A DNA stretch of 12,014 nucleotides, taken from contig JAOXRV010000822.1 in NCBI GenBank assembly GCA_025800435.1, forward strand, positions 1-12,014, written 5' to 3'. Origin of the DNA: Cellvibrionaceae bacterium. GTDB taxonomy: Bacteria > Pseudomonadota > Gammaproteobacteria > Pseudomonadales > Cellvibrionaceae. The position numbers and the translations under genes are program-made. The notes under the pieces are model-generated. The model was not told where the DNA came from. It saw only the letters and a list, made by a program, of their open reading frames with translations, and made no database searches. Below are positions 6,657 through 12,014 of the stretch, one piece after another. Numbering within the stretch: position 1 is the stretch's first letter; each line of letters starts with the position of its first letter.

Positions 6657-8726
6657 TTACACATGCGCATATTCTTGCGCCTGGCCAAGCCAGCGGGCGA
6701 TTATCGGGTCGACCAGGTCCGGGTGATGTTTGGCTATATCGAGGGCACAGCTTCTGATTCTATTTATTAAGTTAGCATCTCGCTGCAAATCTGCCAGTTT
6801 AAATTGCATTTCGCCGGTCTGGCGGGTGCCTAAGACCTCGCCGGGGCCGCGCAATTCTAAGTCTTTCTCGGCAATGGCAAAGCCGTCGCTGGTCTCGCGC
6901 ATGGCACTGAGACGGGCGCGCCCGTACTGGGAAAGGGGCTGCCCATACAGCAGCACACAATGGCTGGCGGTACTGCCCCGCCCGACCCGACCGCGCAGCT
7001 GGTGCAGCTGGGCCAGGCCCAAGCGCTCGGGGTTTTCAATAATCATCAGGCTGGCATTGGGCACGTCTACGCCCACCTCAATTACCGTGGTGGCCACCAG
7101 CACTTGTATCTGGCCGGCCTTAAAGGCAGCCATGACCGCCTCTTTTTCCGCCGGCTTAAGGCGGCCGTGAACCAGCCCCACTTGCAGCTCGCCCAGGGCC
7201 GTGGCCAGCTCAGTGGCGGTAACCTCGGCGGCCTGGGCCTCCAGTGCTTCGGATTCCTCGATCAAGGTGCACACCCAGTAAGCTTGGCGGCCTTCGGCGC
7301 AGGCGGCGCGCACCCGCTCAATAACCTGGCTGCGGCGCTCATTGGGCACCACCACGGTGGTCACCGGGGTGCGCCCCGGCGGTAGCTCGTCGATGATGGA
7401 TACATCCAGATCCGCATAGGCGCTCATGGCCAGGGTGCGCGGTATGGGGGTGGCGGTCATCACCAGCTGATGGGGGCGCAGGCCCCTGCTCTTGCCGCGC
7501 AGGGCTAGGCGCTGGTGCACCCCAAAGCGGTGTTGCTCATCGATAATGGCCAGTGCCAGGTCGGCAAACGCCACCTCGTCTTGAAACAGCGCGTGGGTGC
7601 CCACAATAAGCTGGTGTTCGCCGCTGGCGGTGGCGGCTAGGGCGGCTTTACGCTCGCTCGCCTTTTGCTTGCCGCTGAGCCAGCCAACGCTGATGCCGAG
7701 CGGCTCAAACCAGGCTCGAAAGTTCTGTAGGTGTTGCTCGGCCAGTATCTCGGTGGGGGCCATAATTGCCGCCTGGTAGCCATTGGCGATGGCCTGCAAG
7801 GCGGCCGCTGCCGCCACCAGGGTTTTGCCCGAGCCCACATCCCCCTGTACCAGTCGCAGCATGGGTACGGGGCGGCTCAGGTCGGTGCGTATCTCGCCGA
7901 TTACCCGCTGTTGGGCGCCGGTGGGGGCAAATGCCAGGCCGGCTAAAAATTTTTCTAGGCTCAGGGGGTTTTCTGGCAGCCCAATCGCGCCCTCGGCCTG
8001 CACCCGCTGGCGCAACTTTAGCAGGCTCAGTTGGTGGGCCAGCAGCTCTTCAAAGGCCAGCCGCTGTTGATAGGGGTGGCGCATATCCAGCAGTTGATCC
8101 AGTGGCGCATCCGCCGGTGGTTGGTGCAAATAGCGCAGGGCCTGCTCCAGTGAACCCCAGTTCTGCTCGGTATTGGGCAGTAGCTCGGGCAGACTGTGCT
8201 GACCCAGCTGGGGCAGCAGCTGCTCGATCAGGCCGCGCAAACGCGCCTGGCTAATACCCTCGGTAATGGGGTAAACCGGGGTCAGGGTGCTGGCCAAGTT
8301 GGCCGGGGCCTGCTCATCGTAGAACTCGTATTCCGGGTGGTAAATTTCCAGCCCCGAGGCGCCGCGCCGGGTTTCGCCATAGCAGCGGATATGGGCACCG
8401 GGCTGTAACTTGGCTTTTTGGTTGGCGCTAAAATGGTAAAAGCGCAGGGTCAGGGTGCCGCTGCCATCTTGCAGCCGGCACATCAGGCTGCGGCGCCGCC
8501 CAAACACCACATCGGCGGCCTTAATGACCCCCTGCACCACCACATTCTGGTTGGGCTGCAGGGCGCCGATGGGGCTTACCTTGGTGCGGTCCATATAGCG
8601 CAGGGGCAGGTGAAATAGCAGGTCTTGCAGGCTCACAATATGCAGCTTGGCCAGCTTTTCGGCCAGCTGTACGCCAACCCCTTTAAGGGCGGTAACTTCG
8701 ATATCGGCGAGCCCGGGGCCAGTCAT
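6657..8726 (-). CDS. recG: ATP-dependent DNA helicase RecG
   Basis: RecG is a monomeric superfamily 2 translocase that reverses stalled replication forks and processes Holliday junctions, R-loops and D-loops. The 689-residue product has the usual full length. The N-terminal wedge domain (about 1-200) binds the branch point and includes an OB-like fold near 60-135. Helicase motifs are clear: Walker A GDVGSGKT (295-302), Walker B variant DEQH (396-399), TATPIP (424-429), and motif VI QLRGRVGRG (576-584). The C-terminal TRG region, which couples ATP hydrolysis to translocation, is seen as DLELRGPGEVLGTRQTG (622-638). The ATG at 8726 lies 9 bases after the oxyR stop, and an AGGG ribosome site overlaps that stop, so recG is almost certainly translated from an oxyR-recG mRNA. 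The same operon is known in Pseudomonas aeruginosa. The gene looks intact. Confidence 0.97.
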   Translation of the reverse strand: MTGPGLADIEVTALKGVGVQLAEKLAKLHIVSLQDLLFHLPLRYMDRTKVSPIGALQPNQNVVVQGVIKAADVVFGRRRSLMCRLQDGSGTLTLRFYHFSANQKAKLQPGAHIRCYGETRRGASGLEIYHPEYEFYDEQAPANLASTLTPVYPITEGISQARLRGLIEQLLPQLGQHSLPELLPNTEQNWGSLEQALRYLHQPPADAPLDQLLDMRHPYQQRLAFEELLAHQLSLLKLRQRVQAEGAIGLPENPLSLEKFLAGLAFAPTGAQQRVIGEIRTDLSRPVPMLRLVQGDVGSGKTLVAAAAALQAIANGYQAAIMAPTEILAEQHLQNFRAWFEPLGISVGWLSGKQKASERKAALAATASGEHQLIVGTHALFQDEVAFADLALAIIDEQHRFGVHQRLALRGKSRGLRPHQLVMTATPIPRTLAMSAYADLDVSIIDELPPGRTPVTTVVVPNERRSQVIERVRAACAEGRQAYWVCTLIEESEALEAQAAEVTATELATALGELQVGLVHGRLKPAEKEAVMAAFKAGQIQVLVATTVIEVGVDVPNASLMIIENPERLGLAQLHQLRGRVGRGSTASHCVLLYGQPLSQYGRARLSAMRETSDGFAIAEKDLELRGPGEVLGTRQTGEMQFKLADLQRDANLINRIRSCALDIAKHHPDLVDPIIARWLGQAQEYAHV

Positions 8727-8735
8727 CGCCCGGCC

Positions 8736-9665
8736 CTAGCGCTGGATAATGGTGCAGATGCCGTGGCCGTCGCAGATGGCGCTGCGCAGGGCATCGATAG
8801 CTTGGTGGCGGGGAAAGCTGGCGCGCCAGGCCAGGCCCACGGTGCGCTTGGGCACTGGCTCGGCAAAGGGCCGGGTGGTCAGCACCCCGGGAGCGTATTG
8901 GCTGGTGCCCGCCGCCGATTGTGGCAGCACGGTAATGCCCAGGCCCGAGGCCACCATATGGCGCATGGTCTCCAGCGAGCTGCCCTCGGTAGCGGCATGC
9001 AGGCCGCTGCTATTGTTATCGGCCTTGTGCTGCAAGTTGGGGCAGGCTTCTAGAATCTGGTCGCGAAAGCAGTGACCTTCGCCCAGCAGCAAGACATTGT
9101 ATTGGTCCAGATCGGCGGGCTGAATCTCGGCTTGTTCGGCCAGCGGATGGTCGGTGGGTATCAATACTTCAAATGGTTCTTCGTACAGGGCCTGGGTCAC
9201 CACATCGGCCTCGGTAAAGGGCAGCGCCACAATAATTACGTCCAGTTCGCCGTTGCGCAGGCGGTGGCGCAGGGTGGCGGTGTAGCCCTCTTCTACCACC
9301 AGCGGCATTTGCCTGGCCTGGCTTTGCAGCTGGGGGATAAAATGGGGGAATAAATAGGGGCCAATGGTAAAGATGGCGCCTATCTTCAGCGGGCTGGCCA
9401 GTTGATCTTTGCCCTCGGTGGCAAGATCCTTGATGGCGGCGGTCTGCTCCAGCGCGATTTGCGCCTGGGCTACGATCTTCTCCCCCAGCGGGGTTGGGTG
9501 CACCCGGGTTTTGGTGCGCTCAAACAGGGCCACATCCAGCTCTTCTTCGAGCTTTTTAACGGCGATGCTGAGGGTGGGCTGGGAGACAAAACAGCGTTCG
9601 GCGGCGCGGCCAAAATGCTCTTCTTGGGCCAGGGTGACAATATAGCGCAACTCGGTCAGGGTCAT
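8736..9665 (-). CDS. oxyR: Hydrogen peroxide-sensing LysR-type regulator OxyR
   Basis: OxyR is a tetrameric LysR-type regulator that senses H2O2 through a disulfide and activates catalase, alkyl hydroperoxide reductase and related genes. The 309-residue product has the N-terminal winged helix-turn-helix (about 1-60, with HFGRAAERCFVSQPTLS at 17-33) and a substrate-binding-like domain from about 90. The two redox cysteines are visible at the same numbers as in the E. coli protein, Cys199 in GEGHCFRDQ and Cys208, so peroxide sensing should be intact. The hydrophobic stretch before Cys199 and the GLGITVLPQ segment (241-249) also match the family. The ATG at 9665 has a GAGG ribosome site (9673-9676) with 7-base spacing. 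It is divergent from the epimerase gene and probably heads an operon with recG. Confidence 0.96.
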   Translation of the reverse strand: MTLTELRYIVTLAQEEHFGRAAERCFVSQPTLSIAVKKLEEELDVALFERTKTRVHPTPLGEKIVAQAQIALEQTAAIKDLATEGKDQLASPLKIGAIFTIGPYLFPHFIPQLQSQARQMPLVVEEGYTATLRHRLRNGELDVIIVALPFTEADVVTQALYEEPFEVLIPTDHPLAEQAEIQPADLDQYNVLLLGEGHCFRDQILEACPNLQHKADNNSSGLHAATEGSSLETMRHMVASGLGITVLPQSAAGTSQYAPGVLTTRPFAEPVPKRTVGLAWRASFPRHQAIDALRSAICDGHGICTIIQR

Positions 9666-9696
9666 GGTCAGGCCTCACGTAAAACTGGAGTTTTTA

Positions 9697-9724
9697 AATT
9701 TAACTATTAATGCGTTAAAGTCAA
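9697..9724 (-). promoter_or_regulatory. Candidate oxyR promoter
   Basis: On the minus strand, TTGACT (9719-9724) and TAAATT (9697-9702) are separated by 16 bases and match the sigma-70 consensus at 5 of 6 and 4 of 6 positions. They precede the oxyR ATG by about 30 bases. The spacer is filled by an inverted repeat, listed separately. The call is by eye; no transcript start is known. Confidence 0.45.
9700..9718. promoter_or_regulatory. Inverted repeat in the oxyR/epimerase promoter region, possible operator
   Basis: TTAAC (9700-9704) and GTTAA (9714-9718) are perfect inverted copies around a 9-base AT-rich centre. A second, overlapping pair is CTATT (9704-9708) and AATAG (9723-9727). OxyR sites carry ATAG/CTAT half-sites spaced by 7 bases; those elements are present here but at a different spacing, so autoregulation by OxyR is only a suggestion. 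The location between -35 and -10 would suit a repressor. Confidence 0.3.
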
Positions 9725-9730
9725 TAGAAT
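9700..9730 (+). promoter_or_regulatory. Candidate promoter of the epimerase/DUF418 pair
   Basis: TAGAAT (9725-9730) matches the -10 consensus at 5 of 6 positions. The best -35-like hexamer is TTAACT (9700-9705), 19 bases upstream, which is longer than ideal. The two promoters of this divergent region would overlap almost fully, so binding at one would affect the other. Confidence 0.3.
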
Positions 9731-9764
9731 TTACCGCAGGCAAAAGTTTGAAAAGGACAAAATT

Positions 9765-10625
9765 TTGGACAGCATTGGTATTCAAGCACCTACTTTGGCA
9801 CAACCACGCATTGGCATTTTGGGCTATGGCGATATCGGCAGCCGTTTGCTCAGGCGCAGTGGCTGGCCGGGCCTGGCCCTGTGCCGGCGGCAAAAGCCCC
9901 TGCCCCCGGGCTGTGGCTGGCAGCGGGCCGATAGCGGCGATATCGCCAGCTACCGCGACTGCCTGGCCGAGCTGGATGCATTGGTGCTAACCCTAACCCC
10001 CGGCGAGCGCAGTGACGAGGGCTATCGCCGCGCCTATGTGGCACCGTTACAGGCCCTTGTCAGCCACTGTCAAAGCATGGCCCGCCCGCCGCTGCTGCTG
10101 TTTGTCTCCAGCACCGCGGTCTATGCCCAGAACCGCGGCGAGTGGGTGGATGAAAACAGCCCCACCGAGCCCAGCCGCTACAATGGCCAGCGCATGTTGG
10201 AGGCCGAGCAGTGCCTGGCCGCCAGCGGCCTGGATTATTGTATTGTGCGCTTCTCGGGTATCTACGGCCCCGGCCGCCAGCGCCTATTGGCAAAGTTAGT
10301 CGAGGAGGTGGAACAGGGTGTGGCGGTGAGCGGCGATGGCGGTTGGGGCAACCGTATTCACGCCGACGATTGTGCGGCGGTATTACAGTTTGTTATCGAA
10401 CAAACCGAGCGCCGCAAAGTGTATTTGGCCAGCGACCGGGAACCGAGCCAGCGCTGGATGGCCAAACAGTTTATTGCCGAGCTAAAGGGCCTGCCGTTTT
10501 CACAGCCCTCTGGGCTGGCGGTAAGCGGCAAGCGTTGCCAGCCACAGGCCTTGTTGGATCAAGGCTTTAGCTTTCACTACCCCAGCTTTCGCGAGGGCTA
10601 TAAAGCGCTATTAAATGGGGATTAA
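9765..10625 (+). CDS. YeeZ-like NAD(P)-binding epimerase/dehydratase-family protein (extended SDR)
   Basis: The 286-residue cytoplasmic protein begins with a Rossmann fold: RIGILGYGDIGSRLL (15-29) contains the GxGxxG dinucleotide motif (20-25). The motif SSTAVY (115-120) gives the SDR catalytic serine/threonine region, and RFSGIYGPGR (162-171) is typical of the epimerase/dehydratase branch. The usual YxxxK pair is changed: Tyr139 is kept but the lysine position is Arg143 (YNGQR). Together these resemble E. coli YeeZ, whose substrate is not known; a sugar-nucleotide or other carbonyl substrate is possible. The start is TTG at 9765, backed by a clear ribosome site AAAAGGA (9751-9757) 7 bases away and by the Rossmann motif so close to the N-terminus; no in-frame ATG occurs before the fold. 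It is divergent from oxyR, and the next gene starts one base after its stop. Confidence 0.85.
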   Translation: MDSIGIQAPTLAQPRIGILGYGDIGSRLLRRSGWPGLALCRRQKPLPPGCGWQRADSGDIASYRDCLAELDALVLTLTPGERSDEGYRRAYVAPLQALVSHCQSMARPPLLLFVSSTAVYAQNRGEWVDENSPTEPSRYNGQRMLEAEQCLAASGLDYCIVRFSGIYGPGRQRLLAKLVEEVEQGVAVSGDGGWGNRIHADDCAAVLQFVIEQTERRKVYLASDREPSQRWMAKQFIAELKGLPFSQPSGLAVSGKRCQPQALLDQGFSFHYPSFREGYKALLNGD

Positions 10626-10626
10626 T

Positions 10627-11844
10627 ATGAGCGAGCGAATCAGCAGCATTGATACGGTGCGCGGGGTGGCGCTGTTGGGTTTATTGACCATGAACCTGGT
10701 GGCCATGTCGATGCCGATGGGGGCCTATTTAAACCCCTTTGCCTTTCGCAGTGATGATGTTCTTAACTACCAAATATTTTCCCTGTTTTATATTTTTTGC
10801 GACCAAAAATTTATGGGAATGTTTTCCCTGTTGTTTGGCGCCAGCGTGGTTTTATTGGTCGAGCGTTTGGATAGTAGTGGCCGCCCTGCCCTGCGCACCC
10901 ACTATGTTCGCAATGGCTGGCTGTTATTGATTGGCCTGTTGCACGGTATTTTTTTATGGGAGGGGGATGTGCTGGTGATCTATGCCTTTGCCGCCCTGTT
11001 TTTATATCCCTTGCGCAATAGCTCGCCAGCGATTTTATTGACCCTGGCCATTGTGGCAATTGCTATGGCGGTTGTCTTCGCGACGAGTTTTAATATTGAT
11101 AACCCGGCCTACACAGTAGAGGGGCGCCGCAACGCATTGGAATTTTACGCCCCCAGCGATCAATCCATTGCCGACACCATCGCCAAATACCAAAGTGGCT
11201 ACACTGAGCTACTCGCCTTGCAGCTAAATGCCAGTGAGAATTGGACAGCCGCGGAGGGCGATCAGTTTTTGTCGATACTGAGCGCTCATTTTTTTCGGGC
11301 GCTGGGGATGATGTTTTTGGGCATGGTACTGTACCGCTTGGGCTTTTTGCAGGGGCGCTGGAGCAGGGCGGCTTATTTTAAAACCATTAAGCTCGGTGCA
11401 GTTTGCGGTTTGTTTTTGATTGTTTTTGGCTGGTATCAGGGGCACCGCAGTGGCTGGGCCTATGCCCAGTTTAACGCGCCGCTGGGCATGCACAGTTTAA
11501 ATATTATTGGCACGGTATTTTTGGTATTGGCCTATGTCAGTGCCATTGTTTTGTGGTGTCAGGGCGAGGGGGCGAGTAAACTAAAGCGCCGGCTGCAAGC
11601 GGTTGGGCAAACCGCATTAAGCAATTATTTGGCACAGTCTTTAATTGGCACCAGTTTATTTTACGGCTATGGCCTGGGTTGGTTTGGTGGGGTCAGTCGC
11701 TGGCAGTTGGTGTTGATTATGTTTTGTATATGGGCGTTGCAACTGTGGTTTGCCAAGTTTTGGCTGCAGCACTTTCGCCAGGGGCCGGTGGAATATATTT
11801 GGCGTTGCCTAAGCTATTTTAATTTACCGCCTTTGCGTCGTTAA
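10627..11844 (+). CDS. DUF418 (YeiB-like) polytopic inner-membrane protein
   Basis: The 405-residue product is strongly hydrophobic, with roughly eight to ten membrane helices. It opens with RISSIDTVRGVALLGLL (4-20), the conserved D-x-x-R-G signature of this family, and ends with the DUF418 domain (about 230-395). That domain shows VGQTALSNYLAQS (326-338) and the closing GPVEYIWR (386-393). YeiB-type proteins are proposed to be transporters or membrane acyltransferase-like proteins, but the function is not established. The ATG at 10627 was preferred over the ATG at 10615 because GGGGA (10617-10621) makes a ribosome site with 5-base spacing, and the protein then starts at the family's normal position. 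The earlier start would add four residues. It starts one base after the epimerase stop, so translation is likely coupled. Confidence 0.88.
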   Translation: MSERISSIDTVRGVALLGLLTMNLVAMSMPMGAYLNPFAFRSDDVLNYQIFSLFYIFCDQKFMGMFSLLFGASVVLLVERLDSSGRPALRTHYVRNGWLLLIGLLHGIFLWEGDVLVIYAFAALFLYPLRNSSPAILLTLAIVAIAMAVVFATSFNIDNPAYTVEGRRNALEFYAPSDQSIADTIAKYQSGYTELLALQLNASENWTAAEGDQFLSILSAHFFRALGMMFLGMVLYRLGFLQGRWSRAAYFKTIKLGAVCGLFLIVFGWYQGHRSGWAYAQFNAPLGMHSLNIIGTVFLVLAYVSAIVLWCQGEGASKLKRRLQAVGQTALSNYLAQSLIGTSLFYGYGLGWFGGVSRWQLVLIMFCIWALQLWFAKFWLQHFRQGPVEYIWRCLSYFNLPPLRR

Positions 11845-11910
11845 AAAAAGATGAGTTATTTAAAAGTTCCTTGCATGTTACCTGGATAAACAGTGGCTTC
11901 GACCCCGAGT

Positions 11911-12014
11911 CTTGTGGTGGGTAAGGGGTTTTGGGGGGCGCATAAACCCATCCCTGGGGCTCTCGTCCGCCATCCCTGGCTCCCAAGCCCCCAAAACCCC
12001 TTACCCACCACAAG
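11911..12014. repeat. Palindromic intergenic element with perfect 27-bp terminal inverted repeats
   Basis: The left arm (11911-11937) and right arm (11988-12014) are perfect inverted copies over 27 bases, starting CTTGTGGTGG and its complement. The 50-base centre carries a direct repeat, CCATCCCTGG at 11948-11957 and 11970-11979, 22 bases apart. No protein is encoded. The form suits a non-autonomous dispersed repeat (MITE- or REP-like) and would fold into a very stable stem-loop behind the DUF418 gene, where it could stop or protect transcripts. The right arm ends at the window edge, so the element may be longer and flanking target duplications cannot be seen. The G-runs in the left arm could also form a quadruplex. 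Confidence 0.75.

Noticed and set aside
7766..8254. 162-codon plus-strand open frame opposite recG
   Set aside because: It is antisense to a clearly intact recG; its Pro/Gly/Ala/Arg-rich product reflects high G+C in a shadow frame.
11819..12013. Minus-strand open frame of 64 codons covering the right-hand intergenic region
   Set aside because: It lies mostly in the palindromic element and the end of the DUF418 gene, has low-complexity Gly/Pro-rich content and no convincing ribosome site.

Overview
The window is a G+C-rich stretch of a bacterial chromosome, most likely from a gammaproteobacterium. The best taxonomic clue is the block oxyR-recG followed by an HDOD protein, an order known from Pseudomonas and relatives. 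Receptor-type Ser/Thr kinases with TPRs and the palindromic intergenic repeat at the right end would suit a marine, Cellvibrionaceae-like lineage. That finer placement is inference. Protein-coding density is high and no rRNA, tRNA, CRISPR array, integrase or transposase is visible.

Left part (1-4546, + strand): two adjacent, collinear Ser/Thr kinase genes. The first enters from outside the window with only the end of its kinase domain present; the second is complete. Both have the order kinase, single membrane helix, a small alpha/beta domain, then TPR repeats. They resemble each other to the last residues, including two cysteine pairs at identical spacing. They look like a tandem duplication of a receptor kinase whose C-terminal half lies outside the cytoplasm.

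Middle part (4566-9665, - strand): a small unrecognised protein gene ends 19 bp from the second kinase, in convergent orientation. Upstream of it are an aminoacyl-tRNA deacylase-like/HDOD fusion gene, recG and oxyR. oxyR and recG are 9 bp apart and probably co-transcribed, linking peroxide sensing to repair and restart of damaged replication forks. The HDOD gene sits behind a 139-bp gap and the small gene behind a 107-bp gap, so each may have its own promoter.

Right part (9666-12014): a 99-bp divergent promoter region separates oxyR from a + strand pair. The pair is a YeeZ-type NAD(P)-binding epimerase/dehydratase-like protein (TTG start) and a DUF418 (YeiB-like) polytopic membrane protein, separated by one base and probably translationally coupled. 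The oxyR promoter candidate contains an inverted repeat in its spacer. The window ends in a 104-bp palindromic element with perfect 27-bp arms, probably a dispersed non-autonomous repeat or strong stem-loop.

Most of the window is ordinary chromosome. The points worth following up are the duplicated receptor kinases with conserved extracytoplasmic cysteines, the terminal palindromic element, the divergent oxyR control region and the unknown small protein beside the kinases.
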